DNA from: Ixodes scapularis
Lineage: Eukaryota > Arthropoda > Arachnida > Ixodida > Ixodidae
Length of the DNA: 64,000 nucleotides
Direction: 5' to 3'
Assembly: GCF_016920785.2 (NCBI RefSeq)
Contig: NW_024609836.1
Coordinates: 59,119,439-59,183,438, forward strand
In this document: one piece after another, positions 45,401 through 56,300 of the stretch
Numbering within the stretch: position 1 is the first letter of the stretch
How the letters are laid out: each line of letters opens with the position of its first letter
Made by a program: the position numbers and the translations under genes
Notes under the pieces: generated by a model
Seen by the model: only the letters and a program-made list of their open reading frames with translations
What the model was told of the DNA's origin: nothing
Database searches by the model: none

Positions 45401-46010
45401 ATCGTACATCGGCGCGATTCGTTTCAACTGACACGCTATACAAAACAACAACGAACATACAAGCGAGAGGAAGTGGGGAAATGGGGAATAAAAGGTAGGG
45501 ACAACAGGGAGGAGGGGGGCGAGAAAGACCCAACTGTCGTAACCCTCTTCCCTAACCGCATCCATCGGTCCATCGGGTGACGTAATGGTTTAACGGGATT
45601 ATCGGCGGCTTCGTTAATCCGCTCTCTCCATCTAATCCCGTTTCGTACAATTGGTCCGGGACGAGGGGAAACCGTCTGGGTTTCGTTTCCACACTGCCTT
45701 TTATCGGTTGCTTTGCTCCTTTTTTTTTTCTTTTCTGCCCCCGGCAATTACTTTTTTTTTTTTTTTTCGTAACAGGCTTTGCATTTATGCGTAGCTGCCC
45801 TGTTTGTTATTTGTGATGGTTTACGCGCTTTCTTGTCACACTTTTGGGGTGTTTTGTACTCTTTCTTTCAGTAATCTAAAAACAGGCCAAAAGTGCACGA
45901 GGCTCCATCTAAGATGAATTCAAAAAGACTGATTCACACATCTGTGTTTGAGAGTGTGGTTGACTGCGTTGCGACCGCGCGACTAGAGTTCCCATTTTTG
46001 GGCAAGAGAA
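45401..46010. other. Intron sequence without genes
   Basis: T-tracts near 45720-45729 and 45753-45767. No recognised feature. Confidence 0.4.
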
Positions 46011-46135
46011 CACACTAGCGCCATCTGTGGGTTAGTCGTGCAACTCTTCCAGTCTGCGTATAACTATGATTTGACGCGTAAAATGTACGCAAATCGTGAG
46101 CGTTGCGCGGCGACCCACTAGACGGCGCCACTGTG
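46011..46135. repeat. Foldback repeat, diverged
   Basis: CACACTAGCGCCATCTGTGG at the left corresponds, with mismatches, to the complement of CCCACTAGACGGCGCCACTGTG at the right. About 125 bp, non-coding. Confidence 0.5.
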
Positions 46136-47475
46136 TTATCTCTCGTGAGCGATCAAAAGCACTCAGGCGTAATTGTGTGAACGTCTTGATTGTTCGCGGT
46201 CTTTCTGCCGTGCTTTCGCTACTCTGTGCTCAATCGTTCCGAGTTATCTAGACAAGCGAGAAAGTCCACGCGGCACCATTTGGGAATTCGGTATCGCGAC
46301 AACGATGTATACCAAATCTAAGCGAACATTTAAAGTGGAGGGGTGTACAAGCTTTTAGGCCTGGTGACGCCCACTACCATCCGGGAGCACTAATGACTCC
46401 TTTCGAAATACTGCCCTCTGTTGGCAGCTGTGAAATCCCTGCACAATGGCGCACTAAAACCTCAACGTCACGGCACACTGGGAAAAACACACCCACAGAA
46501 AACGATGATGAACGCAGTGAGGTCTCACTTTTGACGCTGTTTAACTGGCTTGTCGGCTCGTAGTGTTGGCCGCACTCCGACATTCGCTATTTTATGGAAT
46601 GAATCGCACATTTCTCGATGCAGTTCCGCCATTGTGCAGTGGTTTCGGCCTTTTAATAATCGGCACGTGACTTTCGAAGCGGGTCAGTACAACAAAAGGT
46701 GGCTTAGATTGCAGAAAAAAAAAAAAAAAGCCGATTTCCCTATGTCGTTTGACACAATTCTCTGCTTTGGGACTATTCGCCTCGAGACCCAGATTGAATT
46801 TAGAGAAGCGTGCACTCGTTTATCCGCATTTCTCTATAAGGCACGTGGTGATTCCACCTGTTCACAATGCGGGTTGAAACAAAGTATCCACACTAACGGC
46901 ACAGAGCACGAGCTCTTAGCAGTTGATTCCAGTGCTCGAGCGCTGCACTGCCGTTTCTCGTGGCTTCGGTCTCGCATCCGTAGCATCCGTTTTGCTGCTC
47001 CAGGTGTTAGAAAAAGAAAAAAAAAAAAAAGAACAACATAATATTGCTCTTTATTACATGAGCCGTGCCTGGGTGCCTTCATGTGCGTTTTGCTTAGAAT
47101 GATGACATCTAAGCATTTTGTTCCAAATTTTTTTTTTTTTCGAAGCGCGTGAAAGGGCGTGTTTCTACACGCGCTCGTGGCGCTGACTGTGCGGTGTCTT
47201 TTCCCCCGGGAGCGCGTGCTGTCGGTATCCGGTATATCTACAAAGGATGGCATCACCCTAATCAGAAGGACATTGAGGTATCCTATAGCCGTGCCGATCG
47301 AATCTCGAAGTGGATATATATATGTCACCAAGGTCAGGAAAACATGCGTGAACCCGGTAGCGTTGTTGACAGCGGCGGACGATGAGCTCTAAAGCCGCGT
47401 ACACCGCGCACCGGCTTCACAATTTCACAAAGTTCAATCTTCGCCTCGATTCCGGAGCGAAGATGTTGGCCTCTA
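46136..47475. other. Intron sequence without genes
   Basis: A-tracts at 46715-46729 and near 47016-47030, and a T-tract near 47129-47140. Long frames here cross these tracts and have no recognised domains. Confidence 0.4.
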
Positions 47476-47611
47476 ATAACGCCTTCAGGTCAGGTCAGGT
47501 CAGACAACGTTTATAAAAAATGAAATTCTGCTGGCGGTTTACACTACGGTAGGGCCAGAGGGGAGGGGGTTATAAGGATGATGGAAGCGCGTAGGGTTGT
47601 AATTGTGGCAG

Positions 47612-50600
47612 CTACAAGTCTCTGCCGAGGTTGGCCGTCTTCAGAAAGTCGACCAGCGATCGGAGGATGAGGCTGCGTCGTTCTGAGTCTCCTGCCGGGT
47701 TTACCCATTCGTCGAGTGTTGAAGGCTTGTCTTCATGGTTGAGCGCTCCCAGGGCGTCATTGCGTTCTTGGTCGAGCTTTGAACATTCCCAGACCAAGTG
47801 TTGAGTGTCTGGTCTGAGATTCTCTAGGCAGTACTTGCACTGGTCTGGTTTTGGTACAAAGTCCGGATTCTTCTTCTTCTTTTTAGCGTCCGCCCATTTC
47901 TTCGTTATTGATGGAGTGACTGCAGCTCCTGCTTGGAGTCTTCTTAGCAGGACGGATTCGTGTCTTCGGAATCCCTTGGGAAGGCTTTCCCGTGCCACGT
48001 CTTTGTGCTTGTCGATAGTTTTCTTCAGAGCGATCCTGGCTGCTTTAATTTCCCAAAAAGGGTCGTAAAAGCCGTCAGGTTCGCTCTTTGGAGACTCGAT
48101 TGGTTGTGACATTTGTGGTGGATTTCGATGGGTTCGAGAGGGCGCGGGGGCTTCGGAGTGGCATTGAAGGCAGCGGAGGAAGGAACGAGTTAACTCTCCT
48201 GCTGCCTCGTTGGCTATCTCGTTGCCCTCGATCCCTTCGTGACCCGGGATCCAGCGTACCGAGGCTCGGATGTCGCGCATCCTTAGCTTGATGGCCGTAG
48301 TCGTAATATTTCGAATCGCCTTGCACGTTTCTTGATGCGTCTTCAGTGAACGGATGGCGTCTTGGGAGTCTGTGAACATGATGATGCTCGTGCCGCATTG
48401 GGCTTCTTGTCCTAGTGCATTCAGGGCCTCTTCAATGGCCGTGATCTCAGCCTCTTGCGCTGTTCTGCAGTACGGTGCATGTTTTGTGCAAGTAGTTTTC
48501 GTGTTTTCAACGTACCACGCAAGAGCAGCATTTCCTCGTTCACTGAAGGCTGCGTCGGTGTAGCAGACGATGGTATGTGAGTCGTTACATTCGATGATGG
48601 CTTTTACTTCCTCGGCGTGCTTCATTGCCTTGTGTCGCCGTCTTTCTTTGTTTTTTTCGCCGTTCATTTTTCGTGGTATAGGGGCCGATTGGGCTATGTC
48701 GATTCTCTCCCATGGTGGTAGTTGGTCTGGTATGGGTGTATTGTTCTCGAGTTTCCAACCAAGTAGTTTGGCGATTTCTCTGCCTTGCTTGGTGTGTTGC
48801 ATCTTGACTCTTTGTGCTTCTTCTTGCGTGGAGGCCAATTCTTTCAGCGACGGAAATGGCACGCATTTGTGTAGTTCTATCAGTCTTGTTTGTCTCGGAA
48901 GGCCCGAAATACATCTTCTCGCGTCGTTCATCAGGGTTTCGAGACGGGCCCAATGATGCAGTGTCAATCTGTAAAAGCGACAGCCATACATGACTTTCGG
49001 TATGAGTGCCGCTTGAACTATCGTTCTGGCAATTCCCTCACCTGCTCCGCCGTGTTTATTCGCTATTCTTCTGATGATCGAGGTGCCGTGTCTCCATGTG
49101 TCGCGCAGTCTTTTGATCCATTTGTCGGGACTGAGTTTGGTGTTGACGTGGATTCCGAGGATGGTGTGTTCGTCACTCTTTTCTATTGTCTGCTCGTCGA
49201 ATTTTAGAGTGGGGTTGGTGTTGTCTCTTTCTCTACCAAATATCAGGAGTTTAGTCTTCTCTGCTGATGGTTTCATGCCTACTTCTTTTAGGAAGCTCTC
49301 TATTATGTGAAGTGCTGCCTGCAGTGTTTCGACCTGTTCCTCTTTCGTGCCTTGTGTCGTCCAGATTGTGATGTCATCTGCGTATATAGTAAAATGGAGT
49401 GTCTCTACCTCGTCCAACTTCCAAGCTAGCGGTGCCATCGCTAGATTAAAGAGCGTGGGGGAAAGGACAGAACCCTGCGGCACTCCAATGTCATTGCTCT
49501 TTGTGCTACTTTGATCTTTGCCCACTTTGATTACGTATCTTCTATTTTTGAGAAATGTCTTGATTAAGTTAAGGGGTCTTCCTAGGATTCCTTGTGTCTC
49601 CACAGTCTTGATTATTACGTCGTGTGGTAGCGAATCAAACGCTTTCTTGATGTCTACAGCCACCAACATTCTCGTACTGTGGGCTTCGGGGGTGAATTTC
49701 AATACTGTTTCTCTAAGTAGTATTAGACTGTCGTGCGTTCCCAAGTTCTTTCTGAATCCCGTTTGGGCCGGGTGGTATGTACCATTCTTATCCGTAAACC
49801 AATCGATCCTAGCAAGTGTCATCCTTTCGACGAGCTTGCACAGTATCGACGTCAGGGATATTGGTCTTGTGTTTTGAGGTTTGTCTGGGACTTTTCCGGG
49901 TTTTGGTATCGGTGTGACCCACGACATCTTCCAGTCCTCTGGCATTTCACCTAACTTCCAGATGATGTTGATCTGCTCCAATAGCGCAGCTCTCGCACAT
50001 TCGGGTAGGTTCTTTAACATACTGTTGGTTATTTGATCAGGGCCTGGTGCACTTCTAGTCCTGCCGTTTGCAATTGCTGCTTCAAGCTCCCAGACGGTAA
50101 AGTCGCAGTTGTAGTGGTGTTGGTCTTCTACTACTGTTGGGGTGTAGATTATTGCGTTCGGCTTGGTTGCAGGTTGAGGGAAGAAAAGTGGGCCCGTTTC
50201 TTCAAGTACTTCTTCTAGCGTTTTGTTGCTTCGTAGGGCTATATTGGATGTGATACCCCACTCTTTCTTTTTTCCGAGCATAGAGTTACAAATACTCCAC
50301 ATTCGTGTAATTGACGTATGCTCGTTAAATGATTCGCATAAGTCGTTCCAATTGTCGATACATAGCTTATTGGCGTAAGATTGTGCTTCCTTTGCAAGCT
50401 TGTTTGCCTCAGTTAAGTCTTTGCGAGTTCTGGATGTTCTATATTTGTCAATGAGTTCCTGTCTGTGTCGCCAGAGTGAGAGAAGGTGTGTGTCAGGATT
50501 TGGGCCATCCGCGTTTACTGCTTTCTGAATTGTCGCTTTTACAGATGCTTCTTTCATAGCGTGGGTTAGTTCGTCTATGTTAGTTATGTGGTATTCTTGA

Positions 50601-51391
50601 TTCAAGATTGTTCTGAAATCATCCCAGATGATGGTCTTGCTGTTTCTTTTCAATTTAAGTTTGCTTCCGAGTTCTAGTGTTATGTGTATTGGGAAATGAT
50701 CGCTTCCCCATGGGTCATTATTATCGCATTTCCAGGTTATTATAGACTTTTGTGATGCAAGGGTTAAATCGGGTGTTGTGTCTTTCTGTTTGGGCCCTTG
50801 TCCGAGCCTGGTTTTAATTTCGGGGTCATTCAGTAGGTTGAGCCCTGCTTTTTCATATTCATCTTGAATTTTGACGCCTCTCTCATTGGGTTGGTCTTGT
50901 CCCCAGTCCGCGTGCCAGGCGTTGAAATCTCCCCCAATTACGATGTGGTGCTTGGGATACGTGTTAACAAAGTGTGTTAGCCAGCTGTGCTCGTCGTTCG
51001 TGAAAAGTGCTGGTCTGTAGTATACCGATATGAGGATGATTTTGATGTCGTTATCTGTTGTGCGGACTGCTACTATTTCTTGGGTTTGGTTGCACCATTG
51101 AGTAGTGTCTAATTGCTCATATGGCAGTGGTTTTCTTAGGTACACCGCTACTTGGGCTCGGACCGTTTCTTTCTTGCCTCTTTTGTGGATGATTGAGGGT
51201 GATGAGAAGCTTCTGTATCCTCTAAGACCGATGTTGTCCCCATTTATTTCTTGTAATAGTAGTGCATCTTTAGGTTCTTGTTGCAGTCGTAAATTAAGTT
51301 CCGCCCTGCGAACTCGGAGGCCCCGGCAGTTCCATTGGAGAAAATCGAGTGTCTTAGTCTTCCGGGAATCCCTAGCTGGTTTGTTCTGCAT
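47612..51391 (-). CDS. I-type LINE ORF2: endonuclease, reverse transcriptase, RNase H
   Basis: 1,259 codons from the ATG at 51391. Endonuclease (about 15-240): WNCRGL (20-25), QE (47-48), GGDFNAWH (153-160), GSDH (229-232). Reverse transcriptase (about 480-760): PIPKPGK (495), AVDIKKAFDSLP (578), GVPQGSVLSPTLFN (636), catalytic YADD (670-673). RNase H (about 940-1065): YTDAAF (944), QEAE (979), FTDS (1006), GHEGIEGNEIANEAA (1050). C-terminus has a CX2C...HLVWEC cysteine/histidine motif (1185-1203). It would nick genomic DNA and copy the element RNA into it by target-primed reverse transcription in the nucleus. The usual last RNase H Asp is Asn here (residue 1061). The frame overlaps ORF1 by 20 nt in another frame, implying re-initiation or frameshifting. 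Confidence 0.93.
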   Translation of the reverse strand: MQNKPARDSRKTKTLDFLQWNCRGLRVRRAELNLRLQQEPKDALLLQEINGDNIGLRGYRSFSSPSIIHKRGKKETVRAQVAVYLRKPLPYEQLDTTQWCNQTQEIVAVRTTDNDIKIILISVYYRPALFTNDEHSWLTHFVNTYPKHHIVIGGDFNAWHADWGQDQPNERGVKIQDEYEKAGLNLLNDPEIKTRLGQGPKQKDTTPDLTLASQKSIITWKCDNNDPWGSDHFPIHITLELGSKLKLKRNSKTIIWDDFRTILNQEYHITNIDELTHAMKEASVKATIQKAVNADGPNPDTHLLSLWRHRQELIDKYRTSRTRKDLTEANKLAKEAQSYANKLCIDNWNDLCESFNEHTSITRMWSICNSMLGKKKEWGITSNIALRSNKTLEEVLEETGPLFFPQPATKPNAIIYTPTVVEDQHHYNCDFTVWELEAAIANGRTRSAPGPDQITNSMLKNLPECARAALLEQINIIWKLGEMPEDWKMSWVTPIPKPGKVPDKPQNTRPISLTSILCKLVERMTLARIDWFTDKNGTYHPAQTGFRKNLGTHDSLILLRETVLKFTPEAHSTRMLVAVDIKKAFDSLPHDVIIKTVETQGILGRPLNLIKTFLKNRRYVIKVGKDQSSTKSNDIGVPQGSVLSPTLFNLAMAPLAWKLDEVETLHFTIYADDITIWTTQGTKEEQVETLQAALHIIESFLKEVGMKPSAEKTKLLIFGRERDNTNPTLKFDEQTIEKSDEHTILGIHVNTKLSPDKWIKRLRDTWRHGTSIIRRIANKHGGAGEGIARTIVQAALIPKVMYGCRFYRLTLHHWARLETLMNDARRCISGLPRQTRLIELHKCVPFPSLKELASTQEEAQRVKMQHTKQGREIAKLLGWKLENNTPIPDQLPPWERIDIAQSAPIPRKMNGEKNKERRRHKAMKHAEEVKAIIECNDSHTIVCYTDAAFSERGNAALAWYVENTKTTCTKHAPYCRTAQEAEITAIEEALNALGQEAQCGTSIIMFTDSQDAIRSLKTHQETCKAIRNITTTAIKLRMRDIRASVRWIPGHEGIEGNEIANEAAGELTRSFLRCLQCHSEAPAPSRTHRNPPQMSQPIESPKSEPDGFYDPFWEIKAARIALKKTIDKHKDVARESLPKGFRRHESVLLRRLQAGAAVTPSITKKWADAKKKKKNPDFVPKPDQCKYCLENLRPDTQHLVWECSKLDQERNDALGALNHEDKPSTLDEWVNPAGDSERRSLILRSLVDFLKTANLGRDL

Positions 51392-53108
51392 TGTGGGTCG
51401 GGGTGGAGGTGTCCTCTATGCTGCATTGTTGTACTTGCGATTTCTGGAACTGCATAAACATGATTTGAAATTGCTGCATCATCTGCTGCATCTGTTGCTG
51501 CTGCTGTATTTGTTGCTGAATTTGTTGGTGTAGCATTTGCTGTGTTTGTTGCGTTTGCTGAGCTTGTGTTTCTACGAAGCGCAGCACTTTCTCTTCCCAA
51601 TTCCCGCTTTGGGTAGCTTGGGTAACCGCACAGATCGGCGGGTTTTCTGACGGTGTTGGGTTCTTTCTGAAGGAGGGAATTAGCACCATCGTTTGTTCAA
51701 CACTCTTCTTGATCGCATCTTGCTTCTTTTTTTCCAGTTCTGTTTGTCTGCGTTGCTTGGCACGTTCTTCTTCTTGTTTGTCTTTTTCAATTTCCACTTT
51801 GAGCTGGGCCACACGTCTTTCAAGTTCCTTTAATTGATTTTCTTTGGCTTCGATCGATGTCTTGTTCGTTGAAGACGTTCTCTTGGCCATGTTGGCATTG
51901 GCGTTTGGTAGATCCTGTTTGTATGCCGTGCAGTTGGTGCCGGTGGGGCCCTTCTTGGTACTGCCGGTGTTTTCCAGCGGCGGAAACTCTTCGAGGTCTT
52001 GTAGGGTGGAGAAGCGGTTTTGGTAAAAGGATGTTCTTCCTCTAACTGTGCCTTGGTTGTGCAGGGCAGTAGCCATCCTCTTCCATGGAGACGCACTTGC
52101 CACATTTGTTGCTTTGCTTTTTGTCTGTGTCATTGCCTGTGCTCTTCTTTGTAGCTTTGCGTCCGTGCTTTTTTTGGTCTCGCAGTTGGGGTCGAAGGCT
52201 GTATGTCCCGACACATGGCAGTTAGGGCAATACGTATCTTCACATTGTTCTCCTTCTGGGTGAGGTTCACCACAACGCCTACATCTCTGCTCTCTCGTGC
52301 AGACAGCTGCCTTATGCCCGATGCCGTGGCATTTGAGGCACAGGACGGCTGTTGGTTTGTACGTGTATACTCTGAACAATCTTCCGCGATGCGTGATCTT
52401 CCTAGGAACTCTATTTCCATCGAACGTAAGAAGAAATGTGCCTCTCCTCCCAATGGGTCTTGCATGTAGGACATTGCAGTAGTCAGAGTCTGAGTAGTCG
52501 ACAATGTCTTGTGCTGTGAACTCTGCATCCACGTCGTGTATTACTCCTCTGGGCATGAGGCCCGTGGTGGATCTGTATGTTTGGACCCCTACCTCCGTGC
52601 CGTCACCCAGCGTCAGAGTGCTCATCTGGAGGATGTCTCCTGCGTGCGCCTCACTGTAAACAGTAATGGCTATGGTGTTGTTCCTGTGATTGGGATCGTA
52701 GCTAAGTCGGTCTCTGTTGCAAGGAATTGTAAAAAGCTGTTTCAGTTGGTCCATGAGGATCCGCGATGAGATGTTCGATATTCTGGTTTGCGTCGTGGGT
52801 TTCACCACAATCACAATCTTTGGTTCGTCAAAGCGCTCAAGGTGGGTTCCCCATTGTGGTTTTTGCTTTTTGTATGTGACTCGCGTCCAACTGTTTGTCG
52901 TTTCAGGAGGAGAACTATCGTTGATGTTAGCTATCCTGCTAATCTCGTCGTCGCTGATCTCGAAATTATCGTCCCGGTCCTGACTACGGAATCTTTTCGC
53001 CGGAATTATCACCTTTCTTGCGTTGTTCTTGTTGGTTTCTAGCTCCATGCTATTGTTTTCGTCGTTCTCGGTGCACCTATCGATCGGCGTTGTTTCAGTA
53101 CTCGCCAT
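51372..53108 (-). CDS. I-type LINE ORF1: gag-like zinc-knuckle protein
   Basis: 578 codons from the ATG at 53108, ending 20 nt inside ORF2. Three Cys/His knuckles follow one another: CLKCHGIGHKAAVC (257-270), CRRCGEPHPEGEQC (276-289) and CPNCHVSGHTAFDPNC (294-309). A charged, probably coiled-coil stretch follows (about 415-470, with ELERRVAQLKVEIEKD) and then a Gln-rich tail (QQTQQTQQ, QQIQQQIQQQQQ). Such proteins bind the element RNA and form the ribonucleoprotein that delivers it to chromatin. The acidic N-terminus has no recognised domain. No frameshift or stop is seen, in keeping with a recent insertion. Confidence 0.9.
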   Translation of the reverse strand: MASTETTPIDRCTENDENNSMELETNKNNARKVIIPAKRFRSQDRDDNFEISDDEISRIANINDSSPPETTNSWTRVTYKKQKPQWGTHLERFDEPKIVIVVKPTTQTRISNISSRILMDQLKQLFTIPCNRDRLSYDPNHRNNTIAITVYSEAHAGDILQMSTLTLGDGTEVGVQTYRSTTGLMPRGVIHDVDAEFTAQDIVDYSDSDYCNVLHARPIGRRGTFLLTFDGNRVPRKITHRGRLFRVYTYKPTAVLCLKCHGIGHKAAVCTREQRCRRCGEPHPEGEQCEDTYCPNCHVSGHTAFDPNCETKKSTDAKLQRRAQAMTQTKSKATNVASASPWKRMATALHNQGTVRGRTSFYQNRFSTLQDLEEFPPLENTGSTKKGPTGTNCTAYKQDLPNANANMAKRTSSTNKTSIEAKENQLKELERRVAQLKVEIEKDKQEEERAKQRRQTELEKKKQDAIKKSVEQTMVLIPSFRKNPTPSENPPICAVTQATQSGNWEEKVLRFVETQAQQTQQTQQMLHQQIQQQIQQQQQMQQMMQQFQIMFMQFQKSQVQQCSIEDTSTPTHNAEQTS

Positions 53109-53343
53109 GCTCAGAATGCGGGGTGATGGGCAGGCCTAGTTCTGCCTACCCGTGGTCCGGGCCTACGGCGGCCTCTCGAGGTGAGAATTAAAAGAAAGAC
53201 TCGCCTACATTTGGTTCTGCTGGAAGTCTTTCGATGGGTCGCCGTCCTTAGGTAAAAGATTTGGGTCGGGGGACCCAGTTGATCGCAGGAATTTAGTGGT
53301 GTTAGCGGAGCTGAAGCGAACGCTGCTGCTCCATAACGCCTTC

Positions 53344-56300
53344 CAAAAGTTGGGAGCACTCTCGCGTTCTCGCGCCGGATTTCCCACGCTTTCGTCGTCT
53401 GCTCTTCGTTAGGTTTTTCCGTTTCGACTCTCATCTTTCGCATATATCAGCATCGAAACCGCATTCGCTGCTAACGTGGCAGGTGTCCATGATGACCTGG
53501 TGATCAGCGTGAATGGGATTATCCTAGCATTCTCGTTGATCTTGCGACGTCGCCGCCCTCCGAAGGAGAGGAGGCGCAGGTTTTGGGTCCGGCCGAGTTG
53601 GTGCCACCGAAACGCCGAGGGACAGGTCAGCGCTTTTCTGCCCCCGGCCGCGCGCCAGTGATGAAGTCTACTTTCGAGGGTGCTACCAAATCAACACGAC
53701 ATTCGTCACAACGCAAGCGACGCGCGATAAGCGCCACGAAGAAACTTCCCTTTTATTCCGAATTCATATTTGAAAATTTCCCAGCGGTTCTTCTTAGCGT
53801 CCTTATTTATGGTCTGGCTGCGTCTTGTCATACAGAAAGGAGAAAAGTCGCATAGTTTCGAGAGGCCACTCCGTTGGGAAAAGCATTGGGGGAAATAGGG
53901 ATCGCAGACGAAACGAAATTACGCTGCTCCTTTACAACGTGAAAGATGCGCGGAGAAGCGGCTTGGCGCGTGGCCACGGCATTGCTGAAACGTAGTAGCT
54001 TGGGCGTACTACACCGGCCCTCAGCGGGGTCCTTTTTGCACGCGCTTAGCGGCGCTGCCATAAGATATACTTAAAGAGAACCGTGTTTTTCGACCCGGGT
54101 GAAGCTCCGTGGGAATTGGACGCCAGTGGTGGGAACTGAACGTGGAAGTTTAACATAACATGGCGTTACCTGGATCAAAAAATAATTGAGGAGAACGAGA
54201 TTTCCCTATGAGCCAATGTCCACCTAAGCCTAATATCATCAAAACAAGAAATGACACCGTGGGCGCCACTAGCATCTATTTCAGCGGAAAAAAAAAAAAA
54301 AAATTGTCAGGAAGAGAATATTGTTTTCTTTCTTAATGGCAAGATTTTTCTTCTTTTTTCTTTTTTTAATGAAACAGATGTTGCAGGCGCTTGCAGTGTC
54401 ATTTGTTTTGACGGTGTTAGGCTTAGCTGGACGTCGGCTCATAGAGGAAATTTCGTTTTTCTCAAATATCTTTCGATTCAGGTAACGTAATGTTCTCGGA
54501 CTTTCGCGTTCTATCCCAACCCTTAGAGTGAGATTTTCACGAAGTTTGAGCTTTCTGCGATGCATAGTTGATTCATCTGGGCCGAAAAATACGGGTTGCT
54601 TTTCTCCTATTCGATATCACCGTCATCGCTGCAAAAACGATCCGCTAAAACTCCCTATCCGCCGAAGCAGAAAAAAAAAAAAAAAGTTGCAAGGGGACGA
54701 GGGTGCTTTGATCTAAAGCGTAAATCTGTCCGTTGTGCCTGCGGCCGGCGTATGGATAAATCTCGCTTTTTCCCCCGCGTTGCATGGGGATATGTTTCCC
54801 CAAACCGCGGGATTTAAGCCAGCCGAAGGACGTTATGCGGAACGTGGGAGCAAGAGAACCAAACATGTAATAGAAACGGGCGCGTAAACACGATAAACCT
54901 CGGACAGCCACAGCGACACGAATCCGAAGCCAAATCCAAAATCCAGAACCACGCGCATTACAGGCGATTATAGAAGATTGCTGTGTTTCGGCAAAAAAAA
55001 ATGTTGTTTTTTCTCCACAGCGACGAACTTTTACAATACTCGGGGTGTTTCTGGAAACGTGGGCCAAATCGTTCGTGGCAAAAAAGATACGCATCGCACA
55101 CACACACAAAGAAAAAAAAAAAGAAAAGAAGAAACACGTTTGGTGTTTCATTGATTTGTGCCAAAGGGGCCTATTCAGGAAAATAAATAATGTTTGATGT
55201 AATTAGGCTCAGAATTACTTTTGACTAGCAACTTTTTAGTTAGCAACTTAAAGGGTTGGGTTTCAACTAGCAACTTTCTGGGTATCTTCAATAACCACTC
55301 AATCAGCTCACATTACAAAAAATATATAACACACAACAGTTTACGACGTAAAAAAAAAAAAAAATACGGGACTGTTTTTTACGGATGGTATTGGCTGCAC
55401 CTTTAGTGTCAGGTGGTAGCTTGCGCCACCTAGCTCCCCTCCCCTGAACACTTTTGCTATAAATTACGTCTCTCGATCGTCAAATCACCTACCCCATCAT
55501 TTTCTTTTTATTATCACGTTCCTTTAGACCTTCTCCGCCAATCTTGGAACCGATTTTTTTCCCCCTGTGATTTTAATATTTAGTTTTCTCGTTCTTTTTT
55601 TCTCTACAGCAAAAGCCAGCGCTCCCGCAGAATCTATTAGCCTTTTGAGGAAGGAGAGGACGAAGCCCAGCGCACTTTCCCTTGGCCGCCGAGTGTCACA
55701 CCTCTCTCTCCTTCGTGAATTTTCGATCACAGTACCCTCCTCAGAGAATCATTACTATCACCTTCCCACCGTATCTTCCCTCGTTTATCTCATTCACGTA
55801 AATTGCGTCCAGTTCGATCATCAACCGTTTCTCCCCGGACTTCCACAGTACCATCGCCTATCGAGGATTGAAGTTCACTTCCTCACAAAATCGTTTATAT
55901 GAATGATTCTGCTAAATTTGTTGCATCCATTACCGAAACATGCGTGTCCCAAATGTCGTGTGCCAGACTATCTCCTTGAACTTGTAGCCACGTTCAATAT
56001 GAAGCACAGATGTTCCGGTGGCTTGTACGCAAGATTTATTAACGTTACGTAACGTTGGAAAATGGGGATGGGTGAACCAGCCTTTATACTTTCATTCGTG
56101 GAAATAAGGAACGTCAAACCGTCAACTTTGACAATGTTCGCTCGAAGGGGATCTGACAGGTTAAACACATATTTCTTTTTATTATTCGAAACGATTGAAA
56201 ACGATGCCTTAACAAACCAATTTCCAAAAGGCCGAGTTTGAAGTTCCCGCGCAATCCGCGCCAATGCAATGATGTCAAAGATTCAGTCGTGAACAGCGCA

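Larger units (their letters stand above)
47487..53332 (-). mobile_element. Complete I-type non-LTR retrotransposon
   Basis: The element is flanked by the perfect 11-bp duplication ATAACGCCTTC (47476-47486 and 53333-53343). Length is 5,846 bp, transcribed on the - strand: 5' UTR of 224 bp starting GGAGCAGCAGCG, ORF1, ORF2 overlapping it by 20 nt, a 3' UTR of about 125 bp, and a tail of tandem TGACC units, like the simple-repeat tails of I elements. Both ORFs are open. All expected domains are present (endonuclease, RT, RNase H). It is probably a young and possibly mobile copy. It lies antisense in Gsc intron 1. Confidence 0.92.

Noticed and set aside
55567..55902. ORF with a signal-peptide-like start
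   Set aside because: The frame begins with GTG, has no ATG in the hydrophobic part, and sits in low-complexity CT-rich intron sequence.
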